Assembly (NCBI GenBank): GCA_016292575.1
Contig: JAEDIH010000053.1
Coordinates: forward strand, 1 to 11,708
From: Clostridiaceae bacterium
Lineage (GTDB): Bacteria; Bacillota; Clostridia; Oscillospirales; Acutalibacteraceae
DNA: 11,708 bases
Direction of reading: 5' to 3'
Positions within the stretch are counted from its first letter, which is position 1, and the number at the start of each line of letters is the position of its first letter. The position numbers were made by a program, and so were the translations under genes. Of this stretch, positions 1 through 5,912 are shown piece after piece. The notes below the pieces were generated by a model, which was given only the letters and a program-made list of their open reading frames with translations, made no database searches and was not told where the DNA came from.

Positions 1-178
1 CCATTGTATCCTCAAGCGCCCTGAGACTTGCATTAAGCTCCACCCATTTTATATAAGCCTTTTCATTATCCTCGGTTTTTGCCTGAACAAAGGAAAAAGC
101 AATACCCACCGCAATACCGATTGCAGCAAAAAGAAGAACCAGAAAAATTGCGTTTTTATACCGGATTCTGATTACCAC
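1..178 (-). CDS. N-terminal part of a membrane-anchored protein of unknown function (runs off the window)
   Basis: Partial gene reading leftwards; 59 codons are visible before the window ends. I chose the GTG at 178-176 because AGGTGAG (189-183) lies 4 nt upstream. An in-frame GTG at 187-185 with AAAAAGGG 3 nt upstream is less well placed. The protein has a short basic start (VIRIRYKN), then about 20 hydrophobic residues (AIFLVLLFAAIGIAVGIAFS), then a charged region containing the stretch KAYIKWVELNASLRALED. That is a single N-terminal membrane anchor or uncleaved signal with an extracytoplasmic domain. The KWVELN-type segment reminds me of clostridial cell-wall (NlpC/P60-like) proteins, but this is only a weak impression and the catalytic part is outside the window. 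It sits downstream of a terminator that separates it from the metallophosphatase, so it probably has its own promoter. I do not assign a function. Confidence 0.7.
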   Translation of the reverse strand, partial: MVIRIRYKNAIFLVLLFAAIGIAVGIAFSFVQAKTEDNEKAYIKWVELNASLRALEDTM

Positions 179-200
179 TCGTCTCACCTGCCCTTTTTAA

Positions 201-231
201 AATATATGCAGATGAAAAAAAGGAATGACAA
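201..231 (-). promoter_or_regulatory. Possible weak promoter for the left-edge gene
   Basis: On the minus strand TTGTCA (231-226) is followed 17 nt later by CATATA (208-203), or 19 nt later by TATATT (206-201). Either could serve as a -35/-10 pair just upstream of the GTG start at 178. The -35 overlaps the tail of the terminator hairpin. The match is modest, and the main support is that a terminator immediately precedes this gene. Confidence 0.3.
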
Positions 232-270
232 AAACCGCACATCCGAAATTATCGAACGCGCGGTTTTTTT
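230..270 (-). terminator. Rho-independent terminator after the metallophosphatase gene
   Basis: The arms AAAAACCGC (230-238) and GCGGTTTTT (260-268) are perfect complements of 9 bp around a 21-nt loop. On the minus strand the hairpin is followed by TTTTTG; on the plus strand by a run of seven T, so it could work in both directions. It lies 25 nt past the stop codon of the metallophosphatase and upstream of the left-edge gene, which fits an end-of-transcript signal for the former. Confidence 0.75.
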
Positions 271-294
271 GTCGGTTAAATCAAAAGTTCAGCT

Positions 295-1671
295 TTACTC
301 AGCCGTAAACGAATACCTCTGAAGCCTTGAGGGCTTTGCAAAAGCATTGAGCGCGTAAAGCGTTATGGTATACTTTTTTCCGCTTTCAAGCTTGCCGAGG
401 TTGATGCTGTACTTGTCATCTTCAAAAAGATACATATACTTTCCGGAAAAGTTATCCTCAAAAACCTTCTTCAGCCCCTGACTGACGGTCAGCTTATAGC
501 TTTCGGTAACAAACCTGTCCTTTGCGCCGTCAAAAGTAAGAACCGTTTCGCCGTTTTCGTTGAGCGAGGTTGCCATGCCCTCTCTGGCTTTAAAAACCGG
601 AGTACTGTCAAGCCTGCTGAGGTTTTGGAACGAATAGGGATAGTTTTTCTCTGCAAGACCTGTCAGATAATATTCAAAATCAAAAAACCGGTTTGTAATC
701 AGGTCATAGGCCTTAATCCTTACGTTGCCGTCCTTATCACCTTCAACGATATAGAACTGAGCGGCATTTTCAGTATCACCCGGGAAATTGCCGGCAATGG
801 TGTCAAGCTCAGTTTCAAAATATGAAAGTGCTCCACAGCCGAGCGCCGTGAAAGTACCCTGCCAGATTGAGCGAGGGTCGTTTATCGGATAGTGGGAGTG
901 ACCGGAAAAATCAACAACCTGCGGATAGGAACTGAGAATTGCAGAAACGGTAGGATCGCCCCATTTCACCGAACCGTAAATGGTCAAAGACGGCGCCGGA
1001 TGCTGAAAAACAAAGATAGGCTTATCGCCCGTATCGGCAACAGCTTTGTCAAGCTCCTTCTTTAGCCATACACCGGACTTCAGATAGGTTTCAACCTTTT
1101 CGTCGTACGAAACGGAGATAAAATGATAGCCGTTGATAACATAGTGATTGTTGAGCGAGCCTATGTACTTTTCAAAAACTCTCGCGCCCTCGGCTCTGTC
1201 CTTGGTGCGGTACATATAATACTCATGATTGCCGGAGCAGACGATGCGCTGAGTTCCTGCCCTGAAATTCTCTTTGCAGGTTTTGTTGAAAGCCTCATAC
1301 TGTTCGGGCGCACCCTCGTTTGTAAAATCGCCGGCAACGGCAAAGGCGTCAAGCCCCTTATAGCCGTCGCAGCTTTCGGCATAAGCATATGCGGCGTTGA
1401 TGGCGGCGGAAAGCCTTTGCGCAGGAACATTTACCTTTTGGAGGTATTCCTCGTATTCTTCGCCTGCTTCTTCTCCCTTCGCTTCAAGCTCGTTGTCATT
1501 TATGAAATGAACATCGCTGCAGACGGCAAAACGCATAACCGGCTCAAAGTCCTCCGGCGTTACGGGAAGCTCATAAGTTTTTGTTCCGACTGTCAGAACG
1601 GAAAGCAAGGAAAAGAACATCACCGCCAAAGAGGAAAGCAATGTTCTTCCGATGTTTTTGACAGAAATCAT
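295..1671 (-). CDS. Exported or membrane-anchored calcineurin-like metallophosphatase
   Basis: 458-residue protein with a complete metallophosphoesterase signature. Visible motifs are DVH (D53, H55), GDFTNEG (D115), GNHE (N148, H149), QHP (H224) and GHSH (H258, H260). These are the residues that hold the two-metal centre in calcineurin-like phosphoesterases. Residues about 8-30 are hydrophobic (LLSSLAVMFFSLLSVLTVG) after a short basic start, so the enzyme is probably exported or tethered outside the membrane. The last roughly 70 residues, after the catalytic part, look beta-rich and end in a GKKYTITLYALN segment, resembling a fibronectin-III/Ig-like module; this is an inference. The start is supported by AAAGGGG (1688-1682) 10 nt upstream. 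It has its own promoter and a terminator downstream, so it is probably monocistronic. The substrate cannot be told from the sequence: phosphate esters, nucleotides or cell-wall phosphates are all possible. Confidence 0.88.
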   Translation of the reverse strand: MISVKNIGRTLLSSLAVMFFSLLSVLTVGTKTYELPVTPEDFEPVMRFAVCSDVHFINDNELEAKGEEAGEEYEEYLQKVNVPAQRLSAAINAAYAYAESCDGYKGLDAFAVAGDFTNEGAPEQYEAFNKTCKENFRAGTQRIVCSGNHEYYMYRTKDRAEGARVFEKYIGSLNNHYVINGYHFISVSYDEKVETYLKSGVWLKKELDKAVADTGDKPIFVFQHPAPSLTIYGSVKWGDPTVSAILSSYPQVVDFSGHSHYPINDPRSIWQGTFTALGCGALSYFETELDTIAGNFPGDTENAAQFYIVEGDKDGNVRIKAYDLITNRFFDFEYYLTGLAEKNYPYSFQNLSRLDSTPVFKAREGMATSLNENGETVLTFDGAKDRFVTESYKLTVSQGLKKVFEDNFSGKYMYLFEDDKYSINLGKLESGKKYTITLYALNAFAKPSRLQRYSFTAE

Positions 1672-1747
1672 ACAAGATGATCCCCTTTCTATAAACCTTT
1701 TCTCTTTTCAGGGTTGCGTTCCCCAACGCCACAAACATCCCTGTCAA

Positions 1748-1776
1748 AATATACATAAAACAAAAACAGATGTCAA
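1748..1776 (-). promoter_or_regulatory. Strong sigma-A-type promoter for the metallophosphatase gene
   Basis: TTGACA (1776-1771) and TATATT (1753-1748) are separated by exactly 17 nt. The predicted start near 1741 gives a leader of about 70 nt, which contains a small hairpin GCGTT-GGGG-AACGC (1729-1716) before the AAAGGGG ribosome binding site. The promoter sits in the 155-bp gap after aspS and makes separate transcription of the phosphatase likely. Confidence 0.75.
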
Positions 1777-1827
1777 ATGTTTTTGGCAACATTTAACACC
1801 TGTTTTACAATGCGTTAACAAAATGTT
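1775..1827. repeat. Three alternating AAATGTT/AACATTT arms at the end of aspS
   Basis: AAATGTT occurs at 1775-1781 and 1821-1827, with its complement AACATTT at 1788-1794 between them. The central arm can pair with either flank: a compact 7-bp hairpin with a 6-nt loop on the left, or a 40-nt imperfect hairpin on the right that starts at the aspS stop codon and also contains TTAAC/GTTAA. No U-run follows, so neither is a good intrinsic terminator. The left hairpin overlaps the -35 box of the next promoter. The region is AT-rich, so chance is possible. Confidence 0.4.
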
Positions 1828-3611
1828 TATTTCTCTTCCTTAACGGTTTCAATTCCGAGTTCAACAAGCTGTTCATTATCAACAACCGCCGGACATTCGG
1901 TCATAGGCTCGCTTGCATTCTGAACCTTCGGATAAGCGATAACGTCCCTGAGAGTATCAAGGCGAAGCAACTGCATACACAGTCTGTCAAGTCCTATTCC
2001 TATTCCGCCGTGCGGGGGTGCGCCGTATTTGAATGCATCGGTGAGAAAACCGAACTTTTCATATGCTTCTTCATCGGAAAGACCGAGCAGTTCAAAAATT
2101 CTCTTTTGAAGCTCGGGGTCGGTAATTCTGATTGAACCGCTTGCAAGCTCAATTCCGTTGAGAACAAGGTCATATGCCGTCGCTCTGACGTTTGCCTTAT
2201 CGCTTTCAAGATACGGCAGACATTCCTCAAGCGGCGCAGTGAACGGATGGTGCATTGCAACAAACTGTCCAAGCTCATCGTCCCAATCGAAGAACGGGAA
2301 CTCAACAATCCACAGCAGGTTATACTTATCCTGCGGAATTATGTCGAGCTTCTTTGCAATGTTCTGGCGCAGAGCACCGAGGACGGGAAGAGTAATGCGT
2401 TCCTTGTCGGCAATGATGAGAACAACGTCGCCGTTTTCGGCTCCGGCTTTCTTTTTGATTGCCGCCATTTCCTCGTCCGTCATGAACTTTGCAAAAGATG
2501 AGGCAACCGTTCCGTCCTCTGCATATCTTACCCATGCAATTCCCTTTGCGCCGATACCCTTGACAAATTCGGTGAGCTTGTCAAGCTCTTTTCTTGTAAG
2601 AGACGAATATGCGTTCTTTGCCGTGATTCCGCAAACCCTTGAGCCGTTTGCAACCGCGCCGGAGAACACGCCGAAGCCGCAGTCCTTAACTTCCTCGGCA
2701 AGGTCAAAAATCTCCATGGCGTAGCGTGTATCGGGCTTATCGGAGCCGTAACGCTCCATTGCCTCCTTATAGGTCAGGCGCGGAAGCTTCTCATCGATAT
2801 CAACGCCGAGTGCCTCCTTGAAAAGCTTCTTCATGAAGCCCTCAATCATTGAAAGGACGTCCTCCATTTCAACAAAGCTCATCTCAACGTCAATCTGAGT
2901 AAATTCCGGCTGACGGTCTGCACGCAGATCCTCATCGCGGAAGCAGCGCGCAATCTGCATATAGCGGTCAAAACCGGCAACCATTGAAAGCTGCTTATAA
3001 AGCTGAGGAGACTGAGGAAGAGCGTAAAAGCTGCCCTTATGGATTCTTGAGGGAACAAGGAAGTCTCTTGCACCCTCAGGCGTTGACTTGATGAGCATCG
3101 GTGTTTCAATTTCAACAAAGCCGTTTTCGTCAAAATAGTCTCGTGTAATTTTGGTTATCCTGTGGCGCATGAGGATATTCCTCTGAAGGTCGGGGCGGCG
3201 CAGGTCAAGATAGCGGTATTTAAGCCTTGTAAGCTCGCTTGTCGGGCAGTTTTCAATGATGTCAAACGGCGGGGTTTCGCTTTCGCCGAGAATGCGAAGC
3301 TCGGAAACGTCAATTTCAATCTCACCGGTCGGAAGATCGGGGTTCTTTGAGGAACGCTCGCGCACAACGCCCTTGGCCATAAGTACATACTCGCTGCGGA
3401 CGGTGAACGCCTTTTCAAAAACACTCCTGTCCGTGTGGTCGTCAAAGGCAAGCTGAACAATTCCCGTCCTGTCACGCAGGTCAATAAAGATGAGCGAACC
3501 GAGGTCGCGCTGCTTTTGCACCCAGCCGCAAACAACGGCGGTTTCGCCGATATTCTTTGCGCTGAACGAACCGCAGTAGCCGGTCCTTTTGAGTCCTTTC
3601 ATGGTATCCAT
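1827..3611 (-). CDS. aspS: Aspartyl-tRNA synthetase
   Basis: 594 residues, the usual length for a bacterial-type AspRS (class IIb). In order: an OB-fold anticodon-binding domain with QRDLGSLIFIDLRDR (residues about 34-48), the catalytic core with motif 2 FRDEDLRADRQPEF (R225), a GAD insertion domain of roughly residues 290-420, and motif 3 GIGIGLDRL (R543). It attaches aspartate to tRNA-Asp in the cytoplasm. Leu37 in RDLG matches the E. coli tRNA-Asp-specific enzyme; non-discriminating bacterial enzymes such as that of P. aeruginosa have His there. This hints at, but does not prove, a discriminating enzyme. The start is the ATG at 3611 with AAGAGGTG (3626-3619) upstream; that site includes part of the hisS stop codon, and the gap to hisS is 13 nt, so the two are probably translationally coupled and share the T-box. 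A second in-frame ATG lies at codon 4. Confidence 0.97.
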   Translation of the reverse strand: MDTMKGLKRTGYCGSFSAKNIGETAVVCGWVQKQRDLGSLIFIDLRDRTGIVQLAFDDHTDRSVFEKAFTVRSEYVLMAKGVVRERSSKNPDLPTGEIEIDVSELRILGESETPPFDIIENCPTSELTRLKYRYLDLRRPDLQRNILMRHRITKITRDYFDENGFVEIETPMLIKSTPEGARDFLVPSRIHKGSFYALPQSPQLYKQLSMVAGFDRYMQIARCFRDEDLRADRQPEFTQIDVEMSFVEMEDVLSMIEGFMKKLFKEALGVDIDEKLPRLTYKEAMERYGSDKPDTRYAMEIFDLAEEVKDCGFGVFSGAVANGSRVCGITAKNAYSSLTRKELDKLTEFVKGIGAKGIAWVRYAEDGTVASSFAKFMTDEEMAAIKKKAGAENGDVVLIIADKERITLPVLGALRQNIAKKLDIIPQDKYNLLWIVEFPFFDWDDELGQFVAMHHPFTAPLEECLPYLESDKANVRATAYDLVLNGIELASGSIRITDPELQKRIFELLGLSDEEAYEKFGFLTDAFKYGAPPHGGIGIGLDRLCMQLLRLDTLRDVIAYPKVQNASEPMTECPAVVDNEQLVELGIETVKEEK

Positions 3612-3624
3612 TTATTTACACCTC

Positions 3625-4974
3625 TTAAAATAAGTTTTTGTTCATGAGTTCATCAATATCAATGTCTGCATCAATGCCGAGGTCCTCAAGCCCCTTTAGA
3701 CTTTCACTAAGGCTTGCACGCAGAAAAGCGTTTTCAAAATCCGGAAGCGCAACCTCTGTTTCCTCGCCGCTTTCCATGTTTTTGAGCCTGACAACGCCGC
3801 TTTCAAGCTCACTGTCTCCGAGGACGACGGTGAACTGCGCACCGAGCTTGTTGGCATATTTCATCTGAGCCTTGACTGAGCGTCCGACAACGTCAAACTG
3901 AACCTCAACGCCCTCTTTGCGAAGCGCCGATGCAATTTTTGCCGCCTCAAGGCTCGCCTTTTCGCCCATTGTTACAATATAAAGAGCGCATTTTTCCCTA
4001 TCCGGGAACGGCAAGCCCTGCTTATCCATGAGAAGCAGCAGTCTCTCGATACCTATTGCAAAGCCGAGAGCCGGGGTATGCGCTCCGCCTATCTCCTCAA
4101 CAAGTCCGTCATATCTTCCGCCGCCGCAAACAGTACCCTGAGCGCCGATTCCGGTTGAGACAAATTCAAAAACGGTTCTTGTGTAATAATCAAGACCTCT
4201 GACGATTGAAGGATTGACGGTAAACTCAATTCCCATCGCTTTAAGATAGCCCTGCACAGCTTCAAAGTGCGCCCTGCAATCATCGCAAAGGAAGTCCGTA
4301 ACCTTGGGCGCGCCCTTTGCAATCTCAGAGCAGACGGGGCTTTTGCAGTCAAGAATCCTCATCGGGTTGCGCTCAAGCCTTTCAAGGCAGGTGTGGCAAA
4401 GCTCCTCTTTCCTGCTTTCAAAGTAATCATGCAGCGCCTTGTGATACTCCTTGCGGCATTCCGGGCAGCCGATGGAATTAATCTCAAGCCGCAAGCCGCT
4501 CACACCGAGAAAAGAAAAAATGTCGTTTGCAACGCTGATGACCTCCGCGTCTGCGGCGGGAGAAGCCGTTCCGAGACATTCAAGTCCGAACTGATGGAAC
4601 TCACGAAGTCTTCCTGCCTGCGGTTTTTCATAGCGATAGCAGGAAACAAGATAGCAAAGCTTCTGCGGCATCGGCTCGTTGTAAAGTCCGTTTTCAAGGT
4701 ATGACCTGACAACGCCGGCCGTACCCTCGGGACGCAGCGTTATTGAGCGTTCGCCCTTATCGAGGAAAGTGTACATTTCCTTTTGAACAACATCGGTTGT
4801 GTCGCCCACTCCGCGCTGAAAAAGCTCGGTGTGTTCAAAAACAGGGACTCTGATCTCTCGGAAACCGCAGTTTCCGGCAATTTCAAGGGCGGTCTGCTCA
4901 ACAAAGCGAACCTTGTGGCTCTCGGACGGAAGAACGTCCTGCGTACCCTTGATTGATTTTGTTATAAGTGCCAT
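3625..4974 (-). CDS. hisS: Histidyl-tRNA synthetase
   Basis: 449 residues, class IIa synthetase that charges tRNA-His in the cytoplasm. Motif 2 is TLRPEGTAG (R81); the histidine-specific signature RGLDYYTRTVFEF begins at R259; a GGGRYDGL block follows, and motif 3 is ALGFAIGIERLLL. Between motif 2 and the RGLDYY signature is a cysteine-rich insertion with paired cysteines (CPEC, CHTC, CKSPVC, CDDC), common in Firmicutes HisRS and possibly metal-binding. The C-terminal anticodon domain ends with an extra acidic tail (GIDADIDIDELMNKNLF); at 449 residues it is roughly 25 longer than the 424 of E. coli and B. subtilis. The start at 4974 is fixed by AGGAGG (4986-4981) 6 nt upstream. The gene lies directly behind the T-box terminator and is followed 13 nt later by aspS. 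Confidence 0.97.
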   Translation of the reverse strand: MALITKSIKGTQDVLPSESHKVRFVEQTALEIAGNCGFREIRVPVFEHTELFQRGVGDTTDVVQKEMYTFLDKGERSITLRPEGTAGVVRSYLENGLYNEPMPQKLCYLVSCYRYEKPQAGRLREFHQFGLECLGTASPAADAEVISVANDIFSFLGVSGLRLEINSIGCPECRKEYHKALHDYFESRKEELCHTCLERLERNPMRILDCKSPVCSEIAKGAPKVTDFLCDDCRAHFEAVQGYLKAMGIEFTVNPSIVRGLDYYTRTVFEFVSTGIGAQGTVCGGGRYDGLVEEIGGAHTPALGFAIGIERLLLLMDKQGLPFPDREKCALYIVTMGEKASLEAAKIASALRKEGVEVQFDVVGRSVKAQMKYANKLGAQFTVVLGDSELESGVVRLKNMESGEETEVALPDFENAFLRASLSESLKGLEDLGIDADIDIDELMNKNLF

Positions 4975-5003
4975 ATTCAGCCTCCTGAAATATATTTATA
5001 AAG

Positions 5004-5048
5004 AAAAAAACATTGCTCTCTCCCACTCAGAACAGGGATGAAGCAATG
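5004..5048 (-). terminator. Intrinsic terminator of the T-box leader
   Basis: CATTGCT (5048-5042) pairs perfectly with AGCAATG (5017-5011), with an inner CCC/GGG pairing, and is followed at once by seven T (5010-5004). This is the OFF state of the riboswitch: with charged tRNA the transcript should end here, 30 nt before the hisS start codon. Confidence 0.9.
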
Positions 5049-5225
5049 CTCCACGGTGCCACCCAGATTGAGCGCAAATGCGCCCCGCTTAAAAGCCTTA
5101 ACGCGGCGAACGGGCAAAAAGCCGGCTCGTGAATGTCTTCACCCACAAAAAACTGCGCAGGGAGCTTTCAGCCTTATGCTCCCCTCTCTGGGCGCTTTTC
5201 GGGGCTACTCTTTTCAGTCATAGCC
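5004..5225 (-). promoter_or_regulatory. T-box riboswitch controlling hisS-aspS, probably sensing tRNA-Asp
   Basis: The T-box sequence AATCTGGGTGGCACCGTGG lies at 5069-5051 on the minus strand, just before the terminator. Upstream is a stem I with GAGTAG (5210-5205), an AGAGAGGGG element (near 5189-5181) and a distal hairpin GGGAGC/GCTCCC around GGCTGAAA. Its base can form from GGCT (5225-5222) with AGCC (5127-5124). The specifier side reads GGTGAAGACATTC, placing GAC (Asp) at 5137-5135; CAT (His) overlaps it by one base at 5135-5133. The acceptor-binding bases UGGC (5061-5058) would pair with a G discriminator, as in tRNA-Asp, and not with the C73 of bacterial tRNA-His. A stem III-like hairpin (CGCGTTAA/TTAAGCG) lies between. 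I see only a weak promoter: a TAACAT at the right distance from stem I, with no good -35. Readthrough from mgsA is therefore also possible. Confidence 0.9.
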
Positions 5226-5294
5226 TTTATGTTATTCCCGGAAAATTTTGAAAACCGTACTTGCCGGTCAGTGAAAGGTTAAATTCTTTTTAAA

Positions 5295-5696
5295 TCACTT
5301 CGGGTTAACGATGTCACGCCAGTCAAGGTCGCCGCGCTCAAGCGCGTGGATAAGCGCCTCGGCGGTTGCGATATTGGTTGCAACCGGAATGTTGTGAACA
5401 TCGCAGAGCCTTAAAAGGTTTGCTTCGTTCGGCTCGCCCGGCTTGGGATTGAGAGGGTCACGGAAAATGAGAAGAAGGTCAATCTCGTTGCAGGCTATCC
5501 TTGCCGCAATCTGTTCCTCGCCGCCCTGATATCCGGCAAGAAACTTAGCAATATTCAGTCCTGTTGCTTCCGAAACAAGCTTTCCGGTCGTTCCGGTGGC
5601 GCAAAGGTTATGCTTGCTGAGCGTTCCGCAGTATGCAATGCAGAACTGAGTCATAAGCTCCTTTTTTGCGTCGTGCGCAATGAGTGCAATATTCAT
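5295..5696 (-). CDS. mgsA: Methylglyoxal synthase family protein with altered active-site residues
   Basis: 133 residues aligning along its whole length with methylglyoxal synthase, which converts dihydroxyacetone phosphate to methylglyoxal and phosphate in the cytoplasm. Conserved features are AHD (H8, D9), the phosphate-binding ATGTTG loop (33-38), RDPLN (D80) and LCDVHNIPVATN. Against E. coli MgsA, aligned from memory, the catalytic Asp71 in GGDQQ is Glu60 here (GGEEQ), His98 is Gly87 and Asp101 is Asn90. The fold is therefore clear, but normal activity is not assured. Clostridial homologues with similar variation may exist, so this could be a lineage variant. The ATG at 5696 has AGGGAGA (5713-5707) 10 nt upstream. 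Three promoter-like sites precede it, and the T-box leader of hisS follows, so it is probably transcribed alone or reads into hisS. Confidence 0.85.
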   Translation of the reverse strand: MNIALIAHDAKKELMTQFCIAYCGTLSKHNLCATGTTGKLVSEATGLNIAKFLAGYQGGEEQIAARIACNEIDLLLIFRDPLNPKPGEPNEANLLRLCDVHNIPVATNIATAEALIHALERGDLDWRDIVNPK

Positions 5697-5728
5697 TAAT
5701 TCATCTTCTCCCTAAAAATAATTCGTAT

Positions 5729-5757
5729 ATTGTATATAGCGAAAGCAATCGTTTCAA
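5729..5757 (-). promoter_or_regulatory. Promoter for mgsA (proximal)
   Basis: TTGAAA (5757-5752) and TACAAT (5734-5729) are separated by 17 nt on the minus strand. The predicted transcript would start near 5722, only about 10 nt above the ribosome binding site of mgsA. It is the closest and one of the two best of three promoter-like sites in this gap. Confidence 0.6.
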
Positions 5758-5777
5758 GCAAGATGCGTCCTGTAAAA

Positions 5778-5794
5778 CGGCAAAAGCCGCGGCT
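5778..5794. other. GC-rich palindrome and small hairpin between mgsA promoters
   Basis: In an AT-rich stretch, CGGC (5778-5781) and GCCG (5786-5789) form a 4-bp stem with a 4-nt loop; on the minus strand it is followed by TTTT. It overlaps a perfect 10-bp palindrome AGCCGCGGCT (5785-5794). The location between the two upstream promoter-like sites and the proximal one could suit an operator or a short attenuator, but nothing identifies a regulator. Confidence 0.35.
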
Positions 5795-5804
5795 GATTTT
5801 TTGT

Positions 5805-5833
5805 ATTATAGATCCGATTCGCCACAGTTTAAC
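5805..5833 (-). promoter_or_regulatory. Possible middle promoter for mgsA
   Basis: A perfect TATAAT (5810-5805) is preceded by GTTAAA (5833-5828) with a 17-nt spacer. The -10 is ideal but the -35 matches only three of six consensus bases, so use may depend on an activator or be incidental. Confidence 0.4.
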
Positions 5834-5846
5834 ATTTCTTTTGTTT

Positions 5847-5875
5847 ATTTTAACAAACCTTTGAAAATAATTCAA
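5847..5875 (-). promoter_or_regulatory. Distal promoter for mgsA
   Basis: TTGAAT (5875-5870) and TAAAAT (5852-5847) are 17 nt apart, with TG one base ahead of the -10 (an extended -10). It lies about 37 nt beyond the minD stop and would give a leader of roughly 140 nt containing the GC-rich palindrome. Confidence 0.55.
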
Positions 5876-5884
5876 GCGGATTTT

Positions 5885-5910
5885 AAAAATATTGACAAAA
5901 TGTGTGTCAA
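5885..5910 (-). terminator. Weak terminator-like hairpin after minD
   Basis: Starting 3 nt past the minD stop codon, TTGACA (5910-5905) and TGTCAA (5897-5892) form a perfect 6-bp stem with a 7-nt loop, followed by TATTTTT on the minus strand. The stem is AT-rich and the T-run is interrupted, so termination is probably partial. It is the only candidate end for the mreB-to-minD transcript. The TTGACA could alternatively act as a -35 box. Confidence 0.45.
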
Positions 5911-5912
5911 AA

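Noticed and set aside
1123..1680. 185-codon open frame on the plus strand opposite the metallophosphatase
   Set aside because: It is antisense to the catalytic motifs of the phosphatase and has no promoter or convincing domain.
2158..2724. 188-codon open frame on the plus strand opposite aspS
   Set aside because: It lies wholly antisense to a clearly conserved AspRS core, has a low-complexity Ser/Ala-rich translation and no recognisable family. It is a shadow of the real gene.
5254..5268. Hairpin ACCG/CGGT followed by TTTTC after mgsA as a terminator
   Set aside because: Only a 4-bp stem with a 7-nt loop and a short T-run; too weak to call, though it could contribute slightly.
5694..5704. 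Two-codon frame (ATG AAT TAA) overlapping the mgsA start as a regulatory leader peptide
   Set aside because: The ATG lies only a few bases after the ribosome binding site and the frame is too short to test; chance in AT-rich sequence explains it.
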